A stretch of DNA of 64,000 nucleotides from contig ML677374.1 in the NCBI GenBank assembly GCA_007922305.1, positions 14,247,080-14,311,079 of the forward strand, written 5' to 3'. The notes under the pieces are model-generated. The model searched no databases, had not been told where the DNA came from, and saw only the letters and a program-made list of their open reading frames with translations. This document shows, piece by piece, positions 46,583 to 60,039 of the stretch. Origin of the DNA: Dermatemys mawii. Lineage: Eukaryota > Chordata > Testudines > Dermatemydidae. The stretch's first letter is position 1. Each line of letters begins with the position of its first letter. A program made the translations under genes and the position numbers.

Positions 46583-49500
46583 GTAAGACTCCTGGTTTGT
46601 CAATACAGTGGTGCTATGTGTAGCAGAAAGCTTAATTCATTCTAAATGCAAAAACCTGAAGGGCATATTTTATGACTTGGTAAGCATGGTATTAGATAAC
46701 AGGTAAGCAAAGACTGTACTCTTGCCCAGTAAAAATGTACATGTAATGAAGCTTAATAGCTAGTCTTAAAGGCTAGTGTGTCTGAAATTCAGCCCCAGAA
46801 CTGCTTTGTGGATTACTTTTTCTTGGTAAACAAGTATAGGTTGCTAACTGCAGACAAAATCCTTAAGCTTTATAGGCTGAACAAGGCAGACACTGAAGCA
46901 GACTTGTCAGATAGTAACTTAAACAAGATACAGTAAACAGGCAGGGTAGAGACTTTCTGCAGTACATTTTGAGTCTTGGGTGCTCAAATGTAACAGGAAA
47001 ACTTCAGCTGTCTCCATAGCAGTGAAGCTTGATGTATCTAGTCATATAGCCAAATACAGCTTGCCAACTAGTGTCAGCAGGTGCATATGAAGAACTGAAA
47101 TACAACTCTTGTGTCCTTCAGCCTATGCTGGAAACCCTTTTTGATGGTTAATATGCCACTTGGCATGTAGTGCAGAAAAGGTTTTTTAGGGAGTTTTTGT
47201 GTCTTGGACAAGAATAACAGTAGAAACTGATGCAGGGACCTTAGCAGGAAAAGCTAGTGATAAAAATGTAACTGTTCTTCCTCTTGCCCTTAAAACATCA
47301 GCCTATGTCAGTGTCATGAGTATAGATTTTAAAAGGAGGCATCACCTCCCAGGTATGCCCTGTTTAGACTTTTTAAATAGTGGAGGAATTGTGGGAAGGC
47401 ATTGGGGGTGGGTATGTTGGCCCTCAGGTAACTTACCATGTGTTCTCATGGTGAAGAGTTGGTATGAAAGCCTCACTTACATTTCAGCCTGCAGTCCCAG
47501 ATGAACAAACACCACCAGGTTGAAAGCACCATTAAGCATAGATGGCATGGGGTGGGCAACACCCAAGAACTTGTCTTCTGCATCCACACCCACAGGGCTG
47601 GGTTACTTCTGCAGTGAAGAGATCATATAAAGACACTTACCTATGAGGTTGGGGTAATACTGAATTTCACTTGGGAGGCAGTGATGCCTAGGTGTGTCCA
47701 TGCATTCCACACTTGTATAATGAGAGACTATCTAGAGAACAAGTCTCAAAACTATTTGCAGGATGAGGGGGAGAACAATCCTCAATGTTGAGAACAATTT
47801 AGGAGAACCTGAAACATACACTGAGGTCAGAATGGCCCCTCTCACTTCAGTGCATACTAACTGGGATGTCAGTGGCACTTGAAATTTTAATGTTTGATCA
47901 ACAGCACTCTTAACAAGCCTGTAAGAAAAGAGGGACAAGCATAAAAATCTAAATAGCCTCTTAAAGTTAGGGGAGGTGAAGGGAAAGAAAAGGGGAGAAA
48001 GAACTACCTAGGAGGGTGCAGAAGAGAGAGAAATTAAGATGCAAAGGTAAAGAATAATGCAGGAGCCTGTAGGGATGTGCAGCTGGTGTCACTTTGCTGA
48101 AGTGGGAGTTCAGCTTTCCCAAATCTGGGAAAGACTGGTACAGTATGGGGGTAAGTCTGGATTATAGACTTGTCCTCAAAGTAGTGGTGGAAAGTCTTTC
48201 CCTGATACAAACTAGCTATCAAAGAAAGCCGTTCCTGATTATTTCTGTGTGTCCAACTACTCATGCTAGAGACTTGAGTATCAGACACAGATCTTTGATA
48301 CTACAAATCTGAATGCTGTGGAGCAGCAAACTAGGCTTTAAATGCTCATTAGTGTGTAACACACTTTAGTTCTCCAATGACTATTTAACATTAAACTGGA
48401 GCTAACTTTTCTGGTTTCTACATAATTTTCACATAGTACACCTGCTGCTCTTTCCCCAAAACTTCCAGTAACTAGCTTCTTAGAAAAATGAACCACTGCT
48501 TTATCAGTATGTATCTTGGGGAAAGGGCCACTCGTTTCACTAATGGATAAAAGCACATGCTAGACTAAATGTCCAAACGTTTGAAAGCTATTCCAAAGGT
48601 AGAGGAAAAAATTGCTAGCAAGAAATTTGGACAGCTTCAGGTTTCATTCTGCAATATGCTTCATATTAACTTCCACACAAGTAGTGTAGGTTTGTCAGGT
48701 CTCAACTCTTTTTTGAGCTGGGTTGTAAACATGCAATGTCTCTAGAAAATAGCTTCCTAGATTCTAGTCCTTAAACGTCTGCATTTTACATGGCCTACTA
48801 TAATAGGACCAAATGCTACTGCTATGAAATACCCTTAATTCCCATCCATCCCCACAGAAACATGCAAAACTCTAGTGTGTAGTCAGAAACGCTCATTGAC
48901 ATGAAACTCTCCCTCCCCTCCCTACCCCTGGAAATGTCCAGTGAGAAATGCCAGGCTTCCTGACCTGGTCTGATTTTCTTTGCTTTTATCCCTTGGCCAG
49001 TGTGCCTCAGAAGGGAGCTATAATAGCTTAAGCAGCTCACCTCCTTAGGTCTCTGCTACACTGTCTATTTAGCTTCTGCTTTTGGTTTGCCCAGCTTACT
49101 GGCTACAAGCAAGACTCAACATCTGGCTCCCTGATTTCCTGATAATTAGATTAGTGTACCTTCCAATTGAAGAATCTAGAGAACAGATGGCTGCAGGCAA
49201 GAGATGGCTGGCAGGGTAAGAATGAAAAAGCAGTGTCCATTTGGTTACACTTGCTGCTCAATTTGCTATGTATCTAGGGGTGGTGAGGAGTCCCAACAGG
49301 TTCTGCCTGCTATATCTGAGGCACTTGATGCCTTTTAGAGTTTTTGTTTCAGGTCTTCTGCTGACTTGGGAAGGCATCCCTGTTTGAGGTCTCTGCACCC
49401 ATAAGAATTAGAAACAACTTAAAAAAACAAAAAAGCTATGGCTTTGGAGCGCACAATTCCTTAGATGGAATTCTGTTTAATTCTGCAGTTGAATGCACAG

Positions 49501-51397
49501 AAGGCCGCACAGCAAATGCCTGCCTCCTTGGAAGTAGGCATTTTACTGTACAGGCTATTACTTGTCTCTTCTTTCTGGGTCATAATTGCTGTTAAATAGG
49601 AGGTAGAGGAAGAGCATTTGTTTGGCTTTCTTACCCCAAAAGAGGGGAAAACATGAAGCTCCTTCCAAGGGCCACTAGTTGATGGCTTGACGTACTGGAG
49701 TGCAGTAACAGTAGTGAGACTTGCACAGAAATGCCTCAGACTTTCTATTGGAAAGAATGGAGAGGTCTCCTGCACAGAGGGCCTACATGGTGTCTGTATA
49801 GAGCAGTTATCAACACTGTACACATGCAGTATGAGCCAGGCTTGGCAATCTAAACCAACTCATCCACAGACTCAACCTTAGGAGGGAGTGTGTGCCATTC
49901 AATATCTATCAGTCAAGGATTAGTGTCCAATTAGAAGTCCAGTTTCTGCACTCTCCACATTATGTGAAACATGCCTTGAACCAACAATCCATGTTGCCTT
50001 GCTCTCATAACTCTCTTTAAAACCTATGTATAGTTTTTCATAAAAAGCACCTTCCAAATACGCAAAAGATCAAGTCAGTAGAAATGATGCATTTGTGCAT
50101 GTGTGTGTTGTGTTGTACAAATACTAGGCTCAACCTTTTTGCTTGCCTGACTTCCTCGTGCCTTGGAGAGGGCTGCATAGGTGAGGAATAGAGTTGTCCT
50201 GGCACAAAGTCCAGGTCATTATGCCACCTCCAGGTGCTCAGATTCCTAATGGAATTTTGTATGTGTGCGCACTTTTCTGTTCATGTCAGGCTATTGGGGA
50301 TCTCTAACTTCCTGCATCATCTAAATCCCATAAGGAATTATGCAGTCTCCTTTCCTTACTATACCCCTTGAGTATTAGCCACTTTTTTCAAGTGGCAGTA
50401 TAATGGGCCTAACTTCCATGTGGATATCTTCAGAGCAAGTTGCTGCTTATAGTTTTGCTAGGCGCCATTGGACAACTGACCTGTTCCACTACTGCCTGTA
50501 AGATTCTGAATAGCAAGTATGCTGCTGATTCTAGAAATGGAAGACTGAAGTTAATAACTTGGAATTGTTGATAAATGGGAGAGGGTTCAGTGAAGAGCTA
50601 GGCGAGTCAAGGATTGGGAAAACTTGCCTTAAGCAAGCAGCTCAGTCTCCTCAGTTTACAGAATGAGAGATTAGGTACTTACCTGGACAATTGATACAGG
50701 GCTTCTCAAATTTCTTTCTAACAAATGAGTAATGGCTGGAAGTTGAAGCAAGAAAAACTCAGACTATATTTATTTATTTATTTATTTAAAGGAAATTTCC
50801 AATAGTGAGCATAACTATTAAGGGTTGTAGTGGATTTTCCATCACAAGCAATTAAATCAAGATTTACCTTTTTAAAAAGAACTGTTCTAGTTGAAACAAG
50901 AATGAATTCAGCAAAATCCTATAGCCTGTGTTAAGGAGATAAGATGAGATGATCATAATGGTCCTTCTGGCCTTAGCTATGAACCTGCTGTTGCTTTGCA
51001 GATGTCCTGGAACTGACCAAGCAACTTGCTATAGTCTGAAATCTAGCTCCTGCTTGGAAGAAACTAGGTGGAGAGAACGATTTTTGCAACCACAAGGATT
51101 AAAAACTTCTATTGATGAAAGTTTAGACTGTGGCAATGGCCTAGTTCTCCACAGTTTTAGGGACAAGCTTTCCAGGAGCTTAGGGTGATTCCTCTCTCCT
51201 TCTCCCCGCCCCTGGCCCCGAAAAAAAAGCCTCGAATGCCATGACAGCTGCCAGGAACAGGTTCACTAGCTTTAAATACATTTTAGGAAAACCTCTTGGA
51301 TTCAGAACTAGATTCTAGAAACTCAAATATGGAACTTCTTGCTAGAATAAGCTTATCACAGAACTAATATCAAAGTTGTCCAACTACTTCTTTACAG
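46583..51397 (+). other. UBE2G1: UBE2G1 intron 4 (4.8 kb)
   Basis: GTAAGA to TTTACAG. It is largely unique AT-rich sequence. A short (TTTA)n tract is at about 50765-50790 and a CR1 tail at 50936-50990. 46600-50760 shows no gene or clear repeat. Confidence 0.92.
50936..50990 (+). repeat. CR1 LINE 3' tail fragment, plus strand
   Basis: 'gatgagatgatcataatggt' and 'ccttctggccttagctatga' match the CR1-type 3' terminus ('gatgatcacaatggtccctt...'). Very short and 5'-truncated. Confidence 0.6.
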
Positions 51398-51484
51398 AAA
51401 GAATGGAGAGAAGACAGAAATGGAGAATTCAAAAGGAAAGTTGCCCGCTGTGTAAGAAAAAGCCAAGAGACTGCTTTTGAGTGA
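51398..51484 (+). CDS. UBE2G1: UBE2G1 exon 5, coding part with stop
   Basis: Codons 143-170 plus TGA (51482-51484). It encodes 'KEWREDRNGEFKRKVARCVR' then 'KSQETAFE', the C-terminal helix. The five coding segments total 513 nt, giving a 170-residue protein, the usual length for vertebrate UBE2G1, with no insertion, stop or missing active-site residue. The exon continues as 3'UTR to a donor at 51523. Confidence 0.97.
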   Translation, partial: KEWREDRNGEFKRKVARCVRKSQETAFE

Positions 51485-51522
51485 CACTTATTCAGCAGCT
51501 AGTAGCTTCACTTTTTTTCAGG
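51485..51522 (+). other. UBE2G1: UBE2G1 3'UTR, part in exon 5
   Basis: 38 nt from the stop to the donor CAGG|GTAAGT at 51523. The next exon begins GTCTCCAATTGAG at 54586, so the 3'UTR is split by an intron. Confidence 0.85.
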
Positions 51523-52798
51523 GTAAGTAATTTCTTCAGAGAAAGTCACCTTAACCTCCATTAGTAGGAGACTTGACAGACAGACAGTACAACTCTCTCT
51601 GTATTAAGGTGAAAATACCTTCCACTCCTCTTTCAAAAAACCTTTTTGCTCTTTCTGCCAGTTTCATTCAGTTTCAGTGACAATATCACAAACTCATATC
51701 TGTAGACCAGCACTGCCAAAGGCTACAAGGCTATGGAGGCACTCAATGTAACTTTTTTCCTTCATGCATTTACTGTCCACTAAATTCTTTGCCTGGGTTG
51801 GTAAACTTTTGTTATTTTATTAGCATGTTTTCAGTACTGTCCAAAGCCTGAGATTAGATTTGGTTTGGCATATTAGTTCACTAATCTCATTAGTGGCTAC
51901 AAATACACTAGCAACATATTTAGCATCGAAGTGGACATTGAGTATAGATTCCTGCCCAAATAGTCTTCCCAGCAAGCTTTAAAATTCAGATGCCTGGTGC
52001 CAGCCAAAACCTGAAAATGTTGATGTACATGTGGTGTCAGTCTGTGCGCAGATGCTGATAGCGAGGCAACAGGTAGTCTCAATGTTTTTAGGGTCTTAAG
52101 ATCAGCCAAGTGATTGGGAAGATACCTCTGCCTTTTATAAACTTGAGTTAAACATTTGGAGCACTTCTAAGTTTGGGGTTTTTTGTTTTATGGGGGGGGG
52201 GTCCATCTCAACATATGGCACCAAGAAAAGTGTCTTGCATTGCCCATAGTAGTAATACTACGAATGCTTAATTTTAGTAACTCCTCAAGGAAAATGAATC
52301 CACTTGACAACTCTTGGTAGTAAGCAGTAATTCTGCTTGGGACCTGAACTATAACATGCTTGTACTTCTCTTCAAGCAAGCTTTAACTCAGGGATTAATA
52401 CCACTTGTCAAATACTTATTGGCAACAACCACAGGCTCTAGACTGAAAAATGTTACCTTTTTCCCCAGACAACTTTTGGTTGTGACTCAAGTTCTTGAGT
52501 GTAACTTGAAACAAAGAACTCAAATGCTTTTAGAGATGTCTCCCAACAAGTTTTTTTCCGACAGTAACTTCTCTGCAGAAGAGAGGCTAGACTACTTTTT
52601 TTTTTTAGCTATTTTCCTTCTTTAACTCTTATGCCCTGAAATCGGAAGCTTCAGGATGGAGAGATGACCATTGCCCATAAGCAACCTACTTCTAATAGCA
52701 AGGGGAATGCTAAACTGGAAGCTTCCATTTAAAATGTAAACTGTGGCAGGCAGCCAGACCTAATGGCTGTTAAAGGACAAATTTGTGTTAGAATGCTA

Positions 52799-52945
52799 CA
52801 ACCTTTAAGCAAAAACTAGGGGTCCTTGTGGCACCTTAGACTAACAAATTTTATTTGGGCATCAGCATTTGTGGGCTAAAACCACTTCTTCAGAAGTGTT
52901 TGATACAGACGAACAAGGCTACCACTCTGAAACCTACAGCCTATA
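52799..52945. repeat. Dispersed reptile repeat fragment
   Basis: 'ggggtccttgtggcacctta', 'gactaacaaattttatttgg', 'gtgggctaaaaccacttctt' and 'cagacgaacaaggctaccac' occur in this order. The block is a widespread repeat whose end also occurs at 3018-3068. Class uncertain. Confidence 0.55.
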
Positions 52946-53789
52946 TAACCATCTTGCTAGTCTACATGACTGTCAAGTACTGTACTCTTAGTACTTTGTA
53001 ACTAGTCTCCAGGTCATTAAAGTGACTAAACCTTTTCTGCTTGTTGTTTGTGTCTCTTCACCGCTGTTGAATTGATCTTCACCTCAAAAGGGGTTTTAAA
53101 CCTTTTCACTTGAATAGCAGAATGTCCAGGAGTAATTTCTGTGTTCAGCTAGGTCAGTTGATTTCCAGAGTGAGATGTCACTTAGAAATCTTGTGTTAAA
53201 TGACTGATTTGGCAGAAATACTCCCTCCAATCTGTAAACCACCTCTTATCCACCACAATAACCTGTATTTTTTGCATTCAATACCCTGAACATAGTTGCA
53301 TGGAAAAACTGGGCTGCCAAATGATCTCCCTGTGGGAAGGGATTGTCTTAAACTGACCTCTCAAGGAAGCCTTCACAAGTTGGAACAACTTGTGCTAGTT
53401 GTACTAATTTGTTTCTTGACCTACCGCTTTTAACACTAGGACATCTTTTTCTAAAGATTTTATGTGCTTAGCTGCACAATTACTCATAAGTCCCACTTGA
53501 TACTGGTTCTGTGCATAGCATCCTGTCAGAGGACTGGTTTTATTTTCTTGTAATTAAGAGCAAGTGGACTGTTCTTTCTAGTAAAATTTAAAGGAGCTAC
53601 ATGGGGAATGCATGAATAACTTAAACTTGCGGTTTCCTTTGACTGATATTTCTCCCTCAGGAGATGAGGTGAACAGAGCTAGAGCATTCTTTCTCTCGTA
53701 TAACTGGAGTGGTATACCAAATAAGGCAATGTCCCTAGCCTCATTTGTCAGAGTGGAGATGGATGGCAGGAGAGAAATGACTTGATCAT

Positions 53790-53905
53790 TACCTGTTGGG
53801 TTCACTCTTTGGGGCACCTGGCATTGGCTGCTGTTGGCAGACAGGATACTGGGCTGGATGGATTTTTGGTCTGATCCAGTATGCCATTGTTCATGTTCTT
53901 GTGCT
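53790..53905 (+). repeat. CR1 LINE 3' end, plus strand
   Basis: 'attacctgttgggttcactc', 'tggggcacctggcattggct' and 'actgggctggatggattttt' 'ggtctgatccagtatg' form the forward CR1 terminus, 5'-truncated to about 115 bp. Confidence 0.8.
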
Positions 53906-54585
53906 GCTTCCAAGGTACCATAGTAGCCCCAATTCACTTGAAAACATGTTGCCGTATTGAACAAGAGCAATAATGCAACTTAATACTGGGCATGAAGGAT
54001 GTCCAAGAGCAGAAGGAAATGCTGGCTACGTAGTAAGCTGGCCATCTTGCTTATGGAAGGCAAGTTCTTTAACATGGAGTTATAGGAGTGTGATGACAAG
54101 CCTGGCTCCAATGACGGGTCCAGTGACCTAAAATAAGCGCGCACGCATTTATAAAAGTGATGCTTAATGCTGCAGCTCATGCTCCATTCTGTAAAATACT
54201 ACTATACTAGAATTCAAACAATTTTAGCTATTGAATGACTGATTGCTATACAAAATACTCAACTAGAGCCTAGTCCTGGATGCATATGAGAAACCTACAT
54301 ATATAATATAAGCAAATGCTTAAGACATTTTTACTGAAATCTGACAGGTGTGGGGCTCAAAATTACCACTCGTGTTACAGCATTGCACTAGTTAGACATC
54401 TCCTTGAGATGACTGCATAGTTAATGCTAAACGTCAAGCAAAAGACACATGTTAAAATAAACTGGTTTTGAGCAGACAGCCATAAACAACTTTCTGTTGG
54501 ACTATGAACACTGTGCTGTCTTTGGGCAACTAAAGATCCTGCATTTCATCTATGTGGTAATTCAGCTTTATCTTCTGTATTGTAG

Positions 54586-57500
54586 GTCTCCAATTGAGAA
54601 ACATGGCACTGTTTTTTCCTGCACTCTACCCACCTATTGCTGGACTTCTGTTGTAACATGTTGGCAAACACTGGCTGGAACTGGGCTGCAATAAAACATG
54701 CCAGTTCTCAATGCTGACAAGAGCCTAACAAGTGCCAACATAAGATGATTACGCATTTTGAAATCTAATGAACTGCTTTAACCTTCAGGAAGAATTGTAA
54801 AGATGTGTACATAGCACAACATGATCCGGATAATATATAGACTGTTCATGTACATCCACAAATACACATTGTACCAAATAATGCTGTCTTGTAGTTAGGA
54901 TAAGAATCGTGTACATTCTAAAAGATTTTAGAAAATTTTCATGCCCTGTTCATTATTTTTTCTTATCAGTTTTTTAAAACAAACCTCTTGAAGCATGTCA
55001 AACTAAAACCAATTAGGATTAAAGATTTTTTCCATTTCATTTTTCTTTGAACAATTGAGGCTTAAAATTTTTCACTTAAAGTTTAGTATCTATTTTGGAA
55101 AAAACACTCCTTTCTTAGCCCATATCTCCTCAAAGGTTCAGATTTTTCCTGATCAAACACTGAAAGGATCTATAAGCAACTATCTGATTCTAATGACCTC
55201 TGGCAATGAAAATCATTTTTCTTTCCCCCTCTTTTGTTGACTCAGTTGCACACAGTTCTTGGATTGGGTGTAGCAATAAAACTTCTGGCTGTGGAGCACC
55301 CTTGAGCCTGCTATTTTTTTCAAAGGGCTGAGAGCTTTGGTTCGGAAGTGATAAGTTGACTAAGCTCAAGATAGGATACGCTGTTTTCTCTGGTTTTTTT
55401 TGCCTCTTGCCTTTGTTTTTAAGTTTTGGATTTAAGAAGTATGCACATCTGTAAGCTTTCAAATTAGTAAATTTTGGGTTTGGTATTGGAAATACCATTT
55501 CCCTTCTTATCCCTACTCTCTCTTCTGTGGTCCTTCATATTTTTTGCCTTCTAATCTACTGCAGATTTTCCTCACCTAATGTACAAAGAGAATTGCGATG
55601 TATATTTTCATGTAATTTGATTTTGGAATTCTGTCACCTTCTGTAGTGAGTTCTTCCAAAATATAATTTTTTCCAATAATTTTGTGTCAAGCTGGCTTTT
55701 TTTAGTATCTGAGATGTGTAGTTAGAGCTCAAGACCTGCTGGAGGCTTGAATAGGTGCTTTACTTCCATGTTAATGAGATCTTTGTCTTAACAAAAATCT
55801 GTCTCTTGGGTGCTGCCTTGTATTAAACTAAACGTTTGTAGTAGAACCTAAATGCCCTCACAGGAGGCAAGTCCAGTGCACGTGGCATTAGCCCTGAAGA
55901 CTCAATACAAGCACTGAGAATCTCTCAAAGCAGCAGAAAATCGGTTCTGCTTCAAGGTCCAGAGCACTCAGTACATCCTCCAGTAAGGAGAGACTTAGTA
56001 CTATGAAACTAAATTTCCTCTCCGTGGTTTTAAGAGATTCAGTAAAGGAAAAGTAACAAGTCACTATTACGTTTAAAGCCAGTTCCTCTAGAATACCTTA
56101 CTTAAGGACAGTAACACTCTCTAGTGCTACAGCTAACATAATGGAAGGGGTGTGATGAATGGTGGGAGACATGCACAGGATCCTCTGTACTGTGACGTAT
56201 ATGCTACAAGAAATAAATCTCTTCCCTACATACAGTTAGCTGAGGTCTGGTGCCAAGGCGACGTTAGTTCAGAGCCTTTTAGTTGGAGATACTTCCCTTT
56301 CTGATCTAGTTAAGCCCAAGTCAACCTCGTGTTCCTCTTCAGAGGTAATAGATCTTGTCATATGCTCTGTAGCATGTGACCGAAGATGTGTGTAACACAG
56401 CATGCTTTATAAACTGAAATGAAAAAAATGCAATCTCTCCTTTATATAGCCCGTTGTATTACTGTTCATTGGAGGGCTACATACTGCCCCAGAATGTTAC
56501 ATAAATATCTCTCTACCAGACAAACCTTTAGTCTGCTGTCAAGTCTTACATACAACAAGAGTTGGCACTTTTTTGCCACTAGAAGTCTTTTTATCTAGTA
56601 CAATAGTTGTGATGTGTTAATTGATAAGCCCCAATTTCAGTTTGACTAGTAGTCTTTCTGTGATAAATCCTTGAATAATCATTAGACTGAGCTGTTGCCT
56701 GGACTTTATTTTAGCTTACACTTTCACAAAAGTGAGCACTGAAAAAAGCATATGGCAGGCTTTGGGAAGGGGGGACTTACTGCACTAATTAGTAATGCTA
56801 CAGTAGACACATAGTAAAAAGCCAATTAGCAAACACTAAAACTTAAAATGGAAGGTTCTTATGGCTTTAGATAAATGTAGAAGTACTTACTGTACTAGTT
56901 TCCATATTTGGTCATTAAAAATACTTCAGTAAACCATGAATTTGACAGTTAAGGGGCCTCTCCTGCTAGGAAGACAGCTGTATTGGGTGTTTCAGAGCTG
57001 TTAGTGCCCAGACACAATAGCTGATTTTTAGTCAGATGCAAATGAGAAGCAAAATTGCTTGGCTCCTGCTGAGGGCGATGGGGCTTCATGCCACTCAGCT
57101 GGCTACAGTTTGCTCCCTTTCACTTACATAAGAAGGCTCAGGATTGTACTGCATCCCAGCAGCATGGTGCCACCTATTCCATAATTAAAGTATTAAGAAA
57201 AATCCACTGTTTCTAGGACAACTATTGTGACCTAAATGAGGCATCTCCAGAAAGCCAGCTGCACCCAGAATTAGCCAGATAGCTGCTGTTATAGCAGGTT
57301 GAGTTGTGTTTCTACAAGGTTGATGCCCATTTGAAAACAAGTGGATACATAAAATAACTACATTCACAAACAACTGAATCAGTTTTAGCTCAAGCTCACT
57401 TTTAGAAGCTATGTTCCACATACTAGAGCTACTTGCTTTTAAAAGGGGAAAGCTAGGACAACCTTGGCCTGGGTAGCTGGCATCTTGAACTACTGTAATG

Positions 57501-58280
57501 TCTAGCAACACCAGCAAAAAACAAGACAGAAATTCTTTTGTGGATTATAGTGCATAAGTGCTAAAAACATGAGTGGGGTGAAGTAGAATGTTTGTTCACC
57601 TCTGTTCTCTGCCCAGAATAGCAACTTATCTCTAAATTACTATAAAAAAATTAAAATTTACCTTCACCCTTAGTGGAACTGGGAGGCTCATCCACACTTG
57701 GTAAAATATGAGTTAAATGCTTAAGTAGGCTATCCTACTACCAAAAGTAAAGGAGAAATTAAATGTCCCTTGCACTTTAGAGGTTGCATTACATGACAAT
57801 AACTCAGTTTCACTGGCCTAGAGCAAGGTTGCACAGAACTCTGGATAATGGCTACATTTCTGGGAGTTTGGCCTTGTGGGGTGTGATGTTAATTACTAGA
57901 GACATCACTGCTCTTACCTCAGTAAATATTTCAAATATGAAATTTCCAGTAGTTGGCTTATCCAGATTCTTCTATGGCTCTCTCTAAGAAAGATCTGAAC
58001 ACTTACCTAGGGCTACCTCAATCTAGCAAATACCAAGACTAGTACTAGGAACTTTTTGGGAATCCTGGTAATGCTCTTGTTACATTCTGAGACATTCAGG
58101 AATTTTAAACTAGCAATCCACTGTAGGTTTTATTCTTATTTCCCCTAAGTGCTGAAATGGAACTATTACTGCTGGGACATCTGCTGTGTAGATGTGAAGA
58201 GCTGCAGTAGAAGTGCATTTCAATTGTGTATCTGTGTCAAGGAGCTATTCATAAGATGGGTCAGCTATCTTTTGAATAAA
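54586..58280 (+). other. UBE2G1: UBE2G1 exon 6, noncoding 3'UTR (end uncertain)
   Basis: The acceptor TATTGTAG precedes GTCTCCAATTGAGAAACATG, which I recall as the start of the last exon in mammalian UBE2G1 mRNA. AATAAA signals occur at 54690, 55275, 56212 and 58275, so short and long 3'UTRs are possible. I give the last as the outer bound. The region is AT-rich and free of recognisable transposons, as expected for constrained 3'UTR. Only the 5' boundary is supported by sequence signals. Confidence 0.6.
54690..54695 (+). terminator. UBE2G1: Proximal polyadenylation signal of UBE2G1
   Basis: AATAAA 105 nt into exon 6 ('ctgcaataaaacatg'). This would give a short 3'UTR. Use of this site is inferred. 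Confidence 0.55.
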
Positions 58281-59035
58281 AATCAATATTTGCTTATATT
58301 TGAGTCTGCCTTGATAGGTGAATGGAAATGGTCACTGGTTATGGTCACTAGCATTAAAAACATACTCCCTCAGCTTTGTTTTCTACCTACCCTCACAGGC
58401 AGAAGTGTAGTAGGGTCTCTAGACACTGCTGCCAGATATAGTGGGTATCACTGATGTAGATGCCAGTGGGTGACCTAGTGATACCATGCCCTAATGTAAT
58501 CTGCTACAGGAATTACAAACGTTATTTTCACAGAATAACACCATGCCCTCAGTGAACACAAGGTAAATTACTAAAGTAATCTGTGGCTCATAGTTATTGT
58601 TGCTGTGAAATCTGGCAACCAGTACAAATTTTACATGGATCACCACTGTGGTAGGCATTTGTTATTTAGTTACACCTTTCTTTGGGTTTTGGAGTGGGAA
58701 AGACTCCTAGTTATTCATAGTGTTTTTGTTTCCTTCATAGTGAAATGTAGAAACATGACTAGAAAATACAAAAAGCATTAGCATTGAGGACATTTTAATA
58801 GGTATTTTAACTGTTTTGGTTTCCTCAGAATATGGTAACAACCCATATCAATAATGTTCTCTGCACTTTCCACTTAGGCATCAGAGGAGCTTGCTGTAAA
58901 AATCTGTGAGGCTACGGATCTATCCTTTGCTACAGTGCCTAGAAAATGCTCAGCAATGGCTAGGCAATTGGTAAATAGTGGTTGGAGAATATTAACACGG
59001 AGGAAGTTAAGATAAGTACACTGTGTAGTATCCCC
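58281..59035. other. Downstream flank of UBE2G1
   Basis: No recognisable gene or repeat; it could be distal 3'UTR or intergenic. Confidence 0.5.
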
Positions 59036-59319
59036 ACTCTGGTCTACACGGGGAACTTACAGCAGAATAGGGTGTGAAAGATCTGCCCCCCTGAAAGATG
59101 TAGGTATGCTGACTTTATTTCTAGCATAAACCAACGCTAGGTTAACAGAAGAATTAGTCTGTTAACCTAGGTACCATGTCATGGGGAGGTGAGTTCCCTA
59201 TGCTGACCAAAGAACCCCTCCTGTCAACATAAGGAGTGTCTGCACTAGAGTGCTACCATGGCACAGCTGTTGCACTGCAGCTGTGCCTTTGTAGTCATTT
59301 AAATGTAGATGTATCCTTA
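59036..59319. mobile_element. Harbinger-like MITE
   Basis: It starts CTGGTCTACACGGGGAAC and ends AATGTAGATGTATCCTTA. It includes 'ctaggttaacagaagaatta' / 'gtctgttaacctag', a local hairpin. Confidence 0.6.
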
Positions 59320-60039
59320 GCATGTAAGTTTATCTGGAAAAGGGACTGTCTCTTTGTTGTATGTGTAAAGTGGTTGGCACAATAGGGCTGAGGCACATAG
59401 GTGCTATTGCAATACAAATAGTGCAGTGTCCCATGTCATGTGATATTATCTCCATAGAGGGTTGCACTGGTGATGTTACTCCAAAGAGGGAAGAATCTCG
59501 GGGTTTCAGGAATGAGGAAATCTAAAATAAAAATATTACTCCTCTCTACCTGCAGTGTGCCCTGTGAAAAAGAAGAGACAGGGTTACTGACCACACTCCT
59601 TCTGGTCACATATAATCATGCACAACCAAAGTGACCTCTTTAGTGATTATTAATAAACTAGTGAGACCAAAAGAGGCCACATAGTGACCGTGTTTCACAG
59701 CTACATCAACAAATCAGTTAGTGATATCCATAAAGGAGGGTGGTGTATGCTGTGTGCATTGTAAATTATGGAAAGAGCAAAGCTGTGTAACTGGTACCCC
59801 TTTGGCATACAACTGGGGTGTAAAACAAGTGTAACTTACAAATCAGAGAACCAAAGGAGATGTAGCAGGAAAAGCAACTAATGGATGCGTATAAGATAAA
59901 GAACGGGCAAAGTCACTTGGATATCACCATATAGATGATAGCTCTTCTCTTTTATTCTCTCTGGATACTTATATGTTCTTTGTCACCTCACACTTGCAAA
60001 TGGATTTTATCATCACATCATTCATGTGATGAAAAGAAG

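Larger units (their letters stand above)
51523..54585 (+). other. UBE2G1: UBE2G1 intron 5, within the 3'UTR (3.1 kb)
   Basis: GTAAGT to TTGTAG. It contains the dispersed repeat at 52799-52945 and a CR1 tail at 53790-53905. The rest is not recognisable. Confidence 0.8.
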
